Assembly: GCA_030618905.1 (NCBI GenBank)
Contig: JAUXCL010000006.1
Span: 1-29,876 of the forward strand
Direction: 5' to 3'
Length of the DNA stretch: 29,876 nt
Origin: Bacteroidales bacterium
GTDB lineage: Bacteria > Bacteroidota > Bacteroidia > Bacteroidales > B18-G4
Part shown: positions 8,656-16,377 of the stretch, in pieces
Layout: each line of letters begins with the position of its first letter
How positions within the stretch are numbered: position 1 is the stretch's first letter
Notes under the pieces: model-generated
Seen by the model: the letters and a program-made list of their open reading frames with translations, nothing else
Databases searched by the model: none
Told to the model about the DNA's origin: nothing
Program-made: the position numbers and the translations under genes

Positions 8656-10557
8656 TTAATAAGCTCTTACATTACGGCCTTCAATATAGTTGATAAAGGA
8701 GCGGTTGACCACTTTATTGCCTCCGGGAGTAGGATAATTGCCCGTAAAATACCAGTCACCGGTATGATCCGGACAGGAAGCATGCAGGTCTTCAATACTT
8801 TGATAGATAATATAAACTTCAGCGTTGACTTCTTTTGTGGTCAGCATCGCTGCTATTTTCTCAGATATATCAGTAGCTGTGAAAGGCGCATAGATCTCTT
8901 TCACATAATTAACCATGTCCTCCTTTGGCAGACCTTCCTGCTCCTTACATTTACGGTAAACTTCATTGATAATGTGTTCCTGCTTCGTATCTTTCAGTAA
9001 TTCAATCGTAGCCCTGAAAGCAATAAAATCATTCAATTTAGCCATATCAATGCCATAACAATCCGGATAACGGATTTGTGGGGCTGAGGAGGCAATGATG
9101 ATCTTTCGGGGGCCAAGCCGGTCAAGGATCCTGATAATGCTTTGCTTTAAAGTTGTGCCCCTGACAATAGAATCATCGATCACAACGAGACTGTCAACAT
9201 CCCGCCTGATCGTACCGTAGGAAACATCATAAACATGTGCAACCAGGTCATCGCGTTGACTGTCCTGTGTGATAAATGTTCTTAGCTTGATGTCCTTAAC
9301 TGCAACATTTTCTACCCTGGGCTTGATCGATAGTATTTCTTTTATCTCATCCGGACTCGGAGACTTTCCCAGTTGAAGGATCTTATCTTTCTTGACCTGA
9401 TCACAAAAATCGAAAACACCCTCAACAAGACCCCTGAAAGCTACGGAGGCGGTATTGGGTATGAAAGATAAAACTGTTTCTTTAAGGTTATAATCAACAG
9501 CTTTCAGGACATGAGGAGCGAGCGCCCTACCCAGGTTCTTTCTTTCCTGATAAATATCAATGTCGGTTCCCCTTGAAAAATAAATCCGCTCAAAGGAACA
9601 GGCTTTCTTTTCCATAGGTTCCCTGACGATCACTTCCTCAGCAGTTCCAAGCTTCTTTACAATCAAGGCATGACCTGGTTGTAACTCCTTAATGGCATCA
9701 GCGGACAGGTTAAATACAGTTTGTATTACCGGGCGTTCTGATGCGGCAACCACAATTTCATCATCAACATAATAAAAAGCAGGCCTGATACCGGAAGGAT
9801 CACGAAGCACGAAAGCATCGCCATGCCCCAATAATCCGGTAATGGCATAACCGCCATCCCAGTCTTTGCTTGAATTTTGCAATATTTGCCGGATGTCAAG
9901 GTTCCTTGCAATCTCTTTGGTTATGCTGCGTTTTTCTAATCCCTCGCTTTTAAAATCCTGGTAAAGCCTTTCATTTTCAACATCCAGGAAATTACCGATC
10001 TTCTCAAGTACCGTAATGGTATCAGAGGTATCAACCGGGTATTGACCCAGGTCAATCAATCGCTCAAACAGTTCATCTACATTGGTCAGGTTAAAATTAC
10101 CCCCGATGACCAGGGTCTTGGTCATCCAGTTATTGTACCTGATGAAAGGATGCAGGTTATCCGGTTTATTGCTTCCAAAAGTGCCGTAACGCAAATGCCC
10201 CAGGAACAATTCACCTGTAAAAGGCAAGTTGTATTTCAACCAGTTAACATCTTTGAGCAAACTGGCATTTCTCTCATTGACTTCACCGATTTGTTCATAA
10301 ACCTGGTTAAAGACATCTTTTATCGGGGATTCCGCATTGGACCGGATCCTGTCAATATATTTATTGCCGGGCGTTAAATCATATTTGATACCAGCTATTC
10401 CCGCACCATCCTGACCCCGGTTATGCTGCTTCTGCATCAGGAGATGAAGCTTATTTAAGCCATAAAAGGGAGTGCCATATTTTGCGATGTAATACTCAAG
10501 TGGTTTCAGTAACCTGATCAGGGCGATACCACATTCGTGCTTGATAAGCTCACTCAT
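8656..10557 (-). CDS. purF: Amidophosphoribosyltransferase
   Basis: A 633-aa glutamine amidotransferase that makes phosphoribosylamine from PRPP and glutamine, the first committed step of purine synthesis. Cys9 (KHECGIALI) is the expected class II glutaminase nucleophile. The eight residues before it look like a short propeptide to be cleaved, as in B. subtilis PurF. MQKQHNRGQDGAGIAG is the conserved glutaminase loop. The C-terminal phosphoribosyltransferase domain has the PRPP-binding motif VVIDDSIVRGTTL around residues 458-470, with the Asp-Asp pair at 461-462. It is longer than the enterobacterial enzyme (about 505 aa), as is usual for Bacteroidota homologues. It is transcribed alone, leftward, with a TATTTTTG element about 31 bp upstream of the start. 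Confidence 0.93.
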   Translation of the reverse strand: MSELIKHECGIALIRLLKPLEYYIAKYGTPFYGLNKLHLLMQKQHNRGQDGAGIAGIKYDLTPGNKYIDRIRSNAESPIKDVFNQVYEQIGEVNERNASLLKDVNWLKYNLPFTGELFLGHLRYGTFGSNKPDNLHPFIRYNNWMTKTLVIGGNFNLTNVDELFERLIDLGQYPVDTSDTITVLEKIGNFLDVENERLYQDFKSEGLEKRSITKEIARNLDIRQILQNSSKDWDGGYAITGLLGHGDAFVLRDPSGIRPAFYYVDDEIVVAASERPVIQTVFNLSADAIKELQPGHALIVKKLGTAEEVIVREPMEKKACSFERIYFSRGTDIDIYQERKNLGRALAPHVLKAVDYNLKETVLSFIPNTASVAFRGLVEGVFDFCDQVKKDKILQLGKSPSPDEIKEILSIKPRVENVAVKDIKLRTFITQDSQRDDLVAHVYDVSYGTIRRDVDSLVVIDDSIVRGTTLKQSIIRILDRLGPRKIIIASSAPQIRYPDCYGIDMAKLNDFIAFRATIELLKDTKQEHIINEVYRKCKEQEGLPKEDMVNYVKEIYAPFTATDISEKIAAMLTTKEVNAEVYIIYQSIEDLHASCPDHTGDWYFTGNYPTPGGNKVVNRSFINYIEGRNVRAY

Positions 10558-10587
10558 TCATCGGTGCTTAAGATTATACCAGGAACA

Positions 10588-10595
10588 CAAAAATA
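10588..10595 (-). promoter_or_regulatory. Candidate -7 element for purF
   Basis: Read on the minus strand this is TATTTTTG, an exact match to TAnnTTTG, 31-38 bp upstream of the purF start codon. No good -33 box is seen. I saw no PurR-like operator or purine riboswitch in this 136-bp divergent intergenic region. On the plus strand TATTTTAG (10659-10666) is a one-mismatch candidate for the dipeptidase gene. Confidence 0.45.
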
Positions 10596-10693
10596 ATATT
10601 ATTTGACAATTAACAGAAATTAGGGATTAAAGAAGGGCCGGATACCCCAAAATTTCTTATTTTAGATGATCACAAACCAAAGGCTGAAACACT

Positions 10694-12289
10694 ATGAAAC
10701 ATATCATTACAGGAGGGATATTCATCCCTGTTTTTTTCTTTTTCCTTGCTATAAATGTATTTGCCCAGATCGATCCTGCAAGGGAGATCCGGGATGAATG
10801 CACCTCTATTACTGCCGGTAAAAACGCCAGCGCTGATGGCTCTGTAATTACCTCACATACAGACGACAGCCATCGCACCCGATCATGGATAGACATCAAA
10901 GCGCCTGCTGATCATCCTGATGGGGCGATGATGCCAATGTACAAACGCGTGAACTGCGACACCATGGCCATGCCCATTTACAATCATGCTCAGATTGGTG
11001 AGATTCCCCAGGTATTACATACCTATGGATATATCAATACTGCATATCCATGCATGAATCAATTCCAGCTTGCTATTGGAGAGTCGACTTTTGGTGGCCA
11101 TTCCGTATTGCAGTCAGATCAGGGATTGATTGATTGTCAGCGCCTCTGCCTGCTGATGCTTGAAAGGTGCAAGACAGCACGGGAAGCCATCTTGCTGGCA
11201 GGAGAGCTCACCCAAAAATATGGCTGGAATGATGCCGGAGAATGCCTGACTATCGCCGATAAGCAAGAAGTATGGCATTTTGAGATTGTTGGTCCGGGGA
11301 AAGGGAATGTCGGATCCATCTGGGTAGCTCAACGCGTCCCCGATGAGCATATCTCTGTCAACGCCAATGCCAGTCGCATTATGAAAATCAACCCCAAAGA
11401 CAAAGATAATTTCCTGGTGTCAGATAACATCTATGACATGGCGCTGGACTCCGGATGGTGTAAATCAAAAGAATCTTTCGAGTTTTGCTATGCCTATGCT
11501 CCTGGAAGCCGCTCTTCTTTTGCTGCCCGACGCAGGGAATGGCGGGTCTTTGACCTGCTCGCCCCTTCACTGAAACTTGATCCCAATGCTGAGAATTACC
11601 CTTTCTCTGTCAAACCGGATAAACCGGTTACACTGGAACAACTGGTCAATATTTTTAAGGATTATTATGAAGGTACCCCCTTTAATTTTGTCAAGGATAT
11701 TACCGTAACGGATAAAGATGGAAAAACCATCATCTCACCTTTGGCCAATCCCTTTATGCCCTATGATATGAACAAGGTATTCAGGATTAACGGTGGATGG
11801 GGCTGGCGCGGCGAGCGCACCATCGCCCGATGGTACACCATGTATGCCACTATCATACAGTGCCGCGACTGGCTCCCTGACCCTGTTGGAGGTGTGGTAT
11901 GGTTGGCCATGGACAATGTAGCCACATCAATCTATATTCCTGTTTACTGTGGTACTGCTGATCTTGCGCAACCTTATAAATCACCGGGCAGAACCAATGG
12001 CTATTCCCGCGAATCTGCCTGGTGGGCCTTTAACCGCCTCAGCACCCTTACAGCTCAAAGGTGGGGAGACATGCGACAGGATGTGGATGGCGCCTTCATA
12101 CCCATGCAACAAGAATTATTTGAAAAGCAATCCGATTTTGAAGAACAAGTTTTACTGGTCTATGAAAAAGACCCCGGCAAAGCCAGGAAAATGCTGACAG
12201 ATTATACCATGCAATGGGGAATTATTGTCGTGGACAAAGCATGGGAACTGGGAGATTTTCTCTGGACCAAATACGATGAAAAATTCTAG
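10694..12289 (+). CDS. Secreted C69-family dipeptidase
   Basis: A 531-aa protein with a signal peptide (hydrophobic FIPVFFFFLAINVFAQ, cleavage near Ala24/Gln25). The C69 (dipeptidase A, Ntn-hydrolase) N-terminal motif follows as ECTSITAGKNASADGS, placing the presumed nucleophile at Cys36. In this family the Cys must become N-terminal, so about ten residues after the signal peptide would have to be trimmed. The conserved HTYGYINTAYPCMNQFQLAI and IGESTFGGHSVLQSD-type blocks are present. It probably hydrolyses dipeptides in the periplasm or at the surface. A YfcC-like transporter gene starts 25 bp downstream, so the pair likely forms an operon that cleaves dipeptides and takes up or exchanges the amino acids. 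The family call is strong; the substrate is not known. Confidence 0.88.
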   Translation: MKHIITGGIFIPVFFFFLAINVFAQIDPAREIRDECTSITAGKNASADGSVITSHTDDSHRTRSWIDIKAPADHPDGAMMPMYKRVNCDTMAMPIYNHAQIGEIPQVLHTYGYINTAYPCMNQFQLAIGESTFGGHSVLQSDQGLIDCQRLCLLMLERCKTAREAILLAGELTQKYGWNDAGECLTIADKQEVWHFEIVGPGKGNVGSIWVAQRVPDEHISVNANASRIMKINPKDKDNFLVSDNIYDMALDSGWCKSKESFEFCYAYAPGSRSSFAARRREWRVFDLLAPSLKLDPNAENYPFSVKPDKPVTLEQLVNIFKDYYEGTPFNFVKDITVTDKDGKTIISPLANPFMPYDMNKVFRINGGWGWRGERTIARWYTMYATIIQCRDWLPDPVGGVVWLAMDNVATSIYIPVYCGTADLAQPYKSPGRTNGYSRESAWWAFNRLSTLTAQRWGDMRQDVDGAFIPMQQELFEKQSDFEEQVLLVYEKDPGKARKMLTDYTMQWGIIVVDKAWELGDFLWTKYDEKF

Positions 12290-12314
12290 ATCATAGCACC
12301 ATAAATTAGATACC

Positions 12315-13907
12315 ATGCTGAAAAAGAGGAAAATACCTCATACCTATGCCATTATTTTCTATATTATCATACTGGCAGCCATTATGACCTGGGTCATTCC
12401 CGGAGGCGAATATGTGGAGATCGTCACCATGGCAGATGGGCTTGAAAAAACAGAAGTTGAATTTCAGTATGTGGATAGCAACCCACAAACCTGGCAAGTA
12501 TTTGCAGCTATGTTCAAAGGATTTGAGCGACAGGCCGGGATCATTGTTTTTATTTTGATGATCGGTGGTGCTTTTTGGATCATGAACAGCAGCAAGGCCA
12601 TCGATGTAGGCATACTTTCATTCCTGAAATTCACCAAAAAGATCGAAAAATATAAATTCTTTAAGGTGATGGGGGTCGATAATATCGTCATTACCCTGGT
12701 AATGCTGTTGTTTTCAGTCTTTGGTGCTGTATTCGGCATGAGTGAAGAGACCATTGCATTCATTATTGTAATGGTTCCCCTGGCTATATCTATGGGATAT
12801 GACTCCATTGTCGGTGTCTCCATGTGCTTTGTGGCTGCCGGACTCGGATTTGCCGGTGCAGTGCTCAATCCGTTTACCATTGGTATTGCACAAGGGATTG
12901 CTGAACTTCCGCTTTTTTCCGGGTTTGAATACCGCTTGTTTTGCTGGTTGGTCATCAATGTTGTGGGTATAGCCTATATCCTTCGGTATGCCCGGCGGAT
13001 TAAGAAAGATCCAACAAGGTCGCCGGTATTCCATGATGATGAATACTGGAGGAACAGGGGAACATCAGATCTTGAATCCATAGAAACAAAAAGGCCTGCA
13101 GGAGCCTGGATCTCTTATGGTATTATCCTGGTTTCATTGGTGATCTTCTCCTGGATCTATCCGATGACAGAGATGAAGATTGGCAACAATTCTACTACAC
13201 TGCCTATGTTACCGATATCAACAGGCCTTTTTGCCATTTTCGGATTACTCTCCCTGAGAAAATCAGCCCAGTTCTTTATCCTCTCGCTTCTTTTATTCAC
13301 GATTCTGTTTCTCATTGTAGGTGTGATGGGATATGGATGGTATATTATGGAGATTGCCACTTTGTTCTTTGCCATGGGCATTTTCTCTGGCCTTGCCATG
13401 GGGTATAATGACAATGCCATCGTTAAGAACTTTCTCGAAGGCGTGGGAGATATTATCCCAGCTGCACTGGTGGTGGGCCTGGCCGGAGGTATCATCATCA
13501 TCCTTGAGGAAGGGAAAGTGATTGACACTATTCTTTATGGGATGAGTAAATCTATGAAGGGTGTTGGCGATGTCGGAGCGGTAGGCATTATGTACGTGAT
13601 CCAGAATATTATCAATATCGTCATCCCCTCAGGATCTGCTAAAGCCGCATTGACGATGCCCATTATGGCGCCTTTTTCAGACCTGATCGGAATCTCCAGG
13701 CAAGCAACAGTGATGGCATTTCAGTTTGGGGATGGATTTACCAACCTGATCACTCCAACATCAGGTGTTTTAATCGGGGTTCTGGGCGTTGCTAAAATTC
13801 CTTATGATAAGTGGGTGCGCTGGGTCACTCCATTGATCGTGATCCTGATATTATTGGGATTTTTACTGCTGATACCGACGGTTACAATGGAGCTTAATGG
13901 GTTTTAA
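12315..13907 (+). CDS. YfcC-family (DcuC/ArsB-like) membrane transporter
   Basis: A 530-aa polytopic membrane protein with roughly 12 hydrophobic segments. The opening (KIPHTYAIIFYIIILAAIMTWVIPGGEY) and the re-entrant-like blocks GMSEETIAFIIVMVPLA, AAGLGFAGAVLNPFTIGIA, IVIPSGSAKAALTMPIMAP and FGDGFTNLITPTSGVLIG are typical of the YfcC / DcuC ion-transporter group. Members are annotated as C4-dicarboxylate, arginine/ornithine or dipeptide transporters, mostly without direct proof. The gene follows a secreted C69 dipeptidase by 25 bp, which favours an amino-acid or dipeptide substrate. A short dyad separates it from the convergent hydrolase gene. Confidence 0.85.
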   Translation: MLKKRKIPHTYAIIFYIIILAAIMTWVIPGGEYVEIVTMADGLEKTEVEFQYVDSNPQTWQVFAAMFKGFERQAGIIVFILMIGGAFWIMNSSKAIDVGILSFLKFTKKIEKYKFFKVMGVDNIVITLVMLLFSVFGAVFGMSEETIAFIIVMVPLAISMGYDSIVGVSMCFVAAGLGFAGAVLNPFTIGIAQGIAELPLFSGFEYRLFCWLVINVVGIAYILRYARRIKKDPTRSPVFHDDEYWRNRGTSDLESIETKRPAGAWISYGIILVSLVIFSWIYPMTEMKIGNNSTTLPMLPISTGLFAIFGLLSLRKSAQFFILSLLLFTILFLIVGVMGYGWYIMEIATLFFAMGIFSGLAMGYNDNAIVKNFLEGVGDIIPAALVVGLAGGIIIILEEGKVIDTILYGMSKSMKGVGDVGAVGIMYVIQNIINIVIPSGSAKAALTMPIMAPFSDLIGISRQATVMAFQFGDGFTNLITPTSGVLIGVLGVAKIPYDKWVRWVTPLIVILILLGFLLLIPTVTMELNGF

Positions 13908-13921
13908 ATCGTTCCATAGCG

Positions 13922-13941
13922 TCATGTTCAATGGAACATGA
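13922..13941. terminator. Dyad between convergent genes, possible bidirectional terminator
   Basis: TCATGTTC and GAACATGA form an 8-bp perfect stem with an AATG loop between the ends of the transporter (13907) and the convergent hydrolase (13943). There is only a short T tract on the plus side, so it is a weak candidate. Confidence 0.4.
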
Positions 13942-13942
13942 T

Positions 13943-14977
13943 TTACCACGCTTCCCTGAAGTATTTCCTAATTACCTTCAGGCTTTCTTCCGGCTTTTCC
14001 CCAAACATGGTATGCCCTGCACCCTGAATGACAACCAATTCAGCATTTGGAAATACTTTCATTTGCCTTTCCTGGTATTCCGGTCCGATCAGTTTATTGC
14101 ATGAGCCTGCGATAAACAGGACTTTATTGGTATAGTTTTCAACTCCTTCTGCGAAATTAAATACAAACTCGCCCTGTTCATTCATGCCTGACCGGGGAAT
14201 AACCTGGCTTGCCAGGGATCCAAAACGCCACATTCCAATTGCGGCATTCTGTATTTTCCCCTCGCAATAATAATCCTTCAGCGGGTGGTTCTTCATGGGA
14301 GAATACACCAACTCCTGCATAAAATAATCATCTTTCGCCTGTGCATCAGGTCCACGGATATGCCGGGACTTAAACCATGCTTTAGCCAGGTAATACAGGG
14401 CCTCGAAACTAAATTCCACTGCAAAATTATTGGTCTTTTCCTGAAACTCCCGGCCAAATTCCGGTGTCAGAAAACCAGGCTCCGCCAATATGACTTTCCC
14501 CACCTTTTCAGGGTACTGGCCTATATAGCCAGATGCCAGCATGCCACCCCAGGAATGGCCGATGAGATAAACTTTGCCAGTATCACAAAAGAAATCGATC
14601 AGGTTATCAAGATCCTGGTAATAATTCTCTACCGTTAATTCTTCTGCCTCAACCCGCGGTGATAAACCACTTCCGCGTTGGTCGTAAAACACCATGTAAT
14701 ATTCATCACTCAACGCATTCAAAGGCAATAAATATTGAAAGTCATCTCCCGGTCCGCCGTGCAGGACAATAACAACCGGATTGGCGGTATCTCCGTATGT
14801 CTGTACATGCAATACGGCATCATCCAGCAGCAGGTACGGCAGGCGAATATCCTGCTCTACTGTTTTCATGACCGATTGGCCGCCCATGCTCAGCAAATAA
14901 AAAGCAATAAAAAGGACAAGCAAAAGACCAAGGAAATACAAAAACCCTTTCAGGAGAATTCTCAGAAATTTTCTCAT
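13943..14977 (-). CDS. Membrane-anchored alpha/beta hydrolase (proline iminopeptidase-like)
   Basis: A 344-aa protein with an uncleaved-looking N-terminal hydrophobic helix (residues about 7-30), then an alpha/beta-hydrolase fold. The S33-type motifs are clear: oxyanion-loop HGGPG (73-77), DQRGSG (99-104), nucleophile elbow GHSWGG with Ser142, and catalytic His322 in GAGHTMF. The expected acid after strand 7 appears as Asn294 in IAGSCNKLIGPE rather than Asp, which is unusual; a nearby Glu might replace it. Homologues include proline iminopeptidases and esterases. The anchor places the enzyme in the periplasm or on the membrane. It lies 69 bp downstream of a symporter gene on the same strand and may share its transcript. 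The substrate is inferred only. Confidence 0.82.
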   Translation of the reverse strand: MRKFLRILLKGFLYFLGLLLVLFIAFYLLSMGGQSVMKTVEQDIRLPYLLLDDAVLHVQTYGDTANPVVIVLHGGPGDDFQYLLPLNALSDEYYMVFYDQRGSGLSPRVEAEELTVENYYQDLDNLIDFFCDTGKVYLIGHSWGGMLASGYIGQYPEKVGKVILAEPGFLTPEFGREFQEKTNNFAVEFSFEALYYLAKAWFKSRHIRGPDAQAKDDYFMQELVYSPMKNHPLKDYYCEGKIQNAAIGMWRFGSLASQVIPRSGMNEQGEFVFNFAEGVENYTNKVLFIAGSCNKLIGPEYQERQMKVFPNAELVVIQGAGHTMFGEKPEESLKVIRKYFREAW

Positions 14978-14993
14978 AATATTCAGTTTTTGG

Positions 14994-15005
14994 AGCAGTA
15001 CTGCT
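14994..15005. repeat. 12-bp perfect palindrome
   Basis: AGCAGTACTGCT is a perfect palindrome in the 69-bp spacer between the symporter and hydrolase genes, 22 bp before a second 12-bp palindrome. It could be an operator half of a pair. With no loop it is a poor RNA hairpin. Confidence 0.4.
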
Positions 15006-15027
15006 TAAGCGATCTGCCCGGCGATAT

Positions 15028-15039
15028 GTGCAGCTGCAC
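15028..15039. repeat. 12-bp perfect palindrome
   Basis: GTGCAGCTGCAC is a perfect palindrome 8-19 bp downstream of the symporter stop codon on the minus strand. It is the second of two different palindromes in this short spacer. The spacer is also locally richer in G and C than the surrounding intergenic DNA. Confidence 0.4.
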
Positions 15040-15046
15040 TCTGCAT

Positions 15047-16258
15047 TCACACCCGCAGCGTCTCTCCTTCCGACTTAGCAATGATAACCGCACCACAGCT
15101 ATCACTCCATACATTAGTGGCTGTCCTGAACATGTCCAGGATACGATCCACAGCCAGGATAAGACCAACGCCTTCCAATGGCAGCCCCACAACCGTCAGG
15201 ATAATGGTGATCATTACCAGTCCAGCCATGGGTATGCCTGCAGCACCGATGGATGCAAGCAAAGCGGTGATCACTACAAGAACCTGCTGCATAAAAGATA
15301 ACTCTATGCCATAGGCCTGGGCAATAAACATCACAGCCACACATTCATACAGTGCTGTACCGTCCATATTAATGGTGGCACCGAGGGGTAAGGTAAAGCT
15401 GGTGATTTTATTTGAAACGCCGCTTTTGTCTTCTACAGCCTGCATAGTCAATGGCAGTGTTGCATTCGAAGAAGAGGTCGAAAAAGCAGTTAAAAGTGGT
15501 GTCTTCATGAAATTGAAATGCTTCCAGGGTTTAGCCTTACCAATAAACCGTGTAATCAAAGGTAATGTAATGAAGGCATGCAGGGCTAAAGCCATCATAA
15601 CTACCAGCATATACAGACCCATGCTTTCCATCAGTGATAACAGGTCATCCTGTTCAGATACCGTTTTTGCTACCAACCCGAAAATCCCAAACGGCGTGAA
15701 CCTGATTACAAATAGGGTTACTTTCATCATAACCTCAAAGATGGCATTGAAAAAATCGGTCAACAGTTGATTGGACCTGCCACTAACCCGGGTGATGAAA
15801 AAGCCGAATAAGATCGCAAAGAAAATCACGGATAACATCTGGGTATTATTGGAAAAGGCATCAACAATGTTATCAGGTATAATGCGAATCAATACATCTC
15901 CCAGTGATTGAGAAGTTACTTGCAGGTTAACAGCTTGTTCCAGGTTCAAGTCTGCTCCAACCCCGGGCCTGAAGACATTCACAAGGATCAGACCGGTTAT
16001 AATGGCAAATGTGCTGGTCAGCACATAATAAAGGATGGTCTTTAAACCAAGTCGTCCCAGGTTTTCTGCATTCCCGATATTGGTTACCCCGGAGATGATC
16101 GAACTCAGCACCAGCGGTATGATGATCATCTTGAGTGCCCTGAGAAAAATGTCCCCCATCCAGGACACCCAGTTTACATACTCTTTCAAAAAAACACCGA
16201 ATAATACGGCCAGGATCAGCGCAATCAGGATTTGCCAGTGGAGTTGAAATTTTCTCAT
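15047..16258 (-). CDS. Dicarboxylate/amino acid:cation symporter (DAACS family)
   Basis: A 403-aa inner-membrane transporter of the GltP/DctA (GltPh-like) family. Family signatures are the Ser-rich hairpin FSTSSSNATLP (residues 259-269), the TINMDGT motif (295-301) on helix 7 that helps bind sodium, and the helix-8 stretch DMFRTATNVWSD (375-386). In that stretch Arg378, Asn382 and Asp386 match positions contacting substrate or cation in GltPh-type carriers. It imports aspartate, glutamate or C4-dicarboxylates with protons or sodium; the Arg378 side chain position favours acidic substrates, but the exact one is not provable here. The downstream hydrolase is probably co-transcribed. It is divergent from the Asp-box protein gene. 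Confidence 0.92.
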   Translation of the reverse strand: MRKFQLHWQILIALILAVLFGVFLKEYVNWVSWMGDIFLRALKMIIIPLVLSSIISGVTNIGNAENLGRLGLKTILYYVLTSTFAIITGLILVNVFRPGVGADLNLEQAVNLQVTSQSLGDVLIRIIPDNIVDAFSNNTQMLSVIFFAILFGFFITRVSGRSNQLLTDFFNAIFEVMMKVTLFVIRFTPFGIFGLVAKTVSEQDDLLSLMESMGLYMLVVMMALALHAFITLPLITRFIGKAKPWKHFNFMKTPLLTAFSTSSSNATLPLTMQAVEDKSGVSNKITSFTLPLGATINMDGTALYECVAVMFIAQAYGIELSFMQQVLVVITALLASIGAAGIPMAGLVMITIILTVVGLPLEGVGLILAVDRILDMFRTATNVWSDSCGAVIIAKSEGETLRV

Positions 16259-16279
16259 GGATTTATGCTCTTTGGCGGA

Positions 16280-16287
16280 TAAAAATA
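16280..16287 (-). promoter_or_regulatory. Weak candidate -7 element for the symporter
   Basis: Minus strand TATTTTTA, one mismatch from TAnnTTTG, 22-29 bp upstream of the symporter start. It lies in the divergent spacer shared with the Asp-box protein gene. Confidence 0.3.
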
Positions 16288-16340
16288 GGAAAAAACAAGG
16301 TGTTTACTAAACTGTTCAAGTATAACTGGTGTTTTTTTAT

Positions 16341-16348
16341 TAACTTTA
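16341..16348 (+). promoter_or_regulatory. Candidate -7 element for the Asp-box protein
   Basis: TAACTTTA, one mismatch from TAnnTTTG, directly preceded by a run of seven T and AT, 30 bp upstream of the chosen start at 16378. The same T-run plus TAACTTTA layout occurs at 24790-24806. Confidence 0.35.
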
Positions 16349-16377
16349 TAAGCGCTAAGAATCTTAATTTCAATTAT

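Noticed and set aside
10558..10693. Purine riboswitch or PurR-type operator ahead of purF
   Set aside because: I found no three-way-junction pattern or operator-like dyad; only a -7-like element is visible.
12464..12958. 164-codon minus-strand ORF opposite the YfcC-like gene
   Set aside because: Its composition is what the reverse complement of a membrane protein gives; there is no start context or family signature.
14735..15301. 188-codon plus-strand ORF opposite the hydrolase and symporter genes
   Set aside because: It is antisense to two strongly supported genes, spans their spacer, and its translation is low-complexity with no family features.
16300..16377. Upstream ATG giving a 26-residue extension of the Asp-box protein
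   Set aside because: The extension would bury the signal peptide and overlaps the candidate promoter; the ATG at 16378 gives a standard signal peptide.
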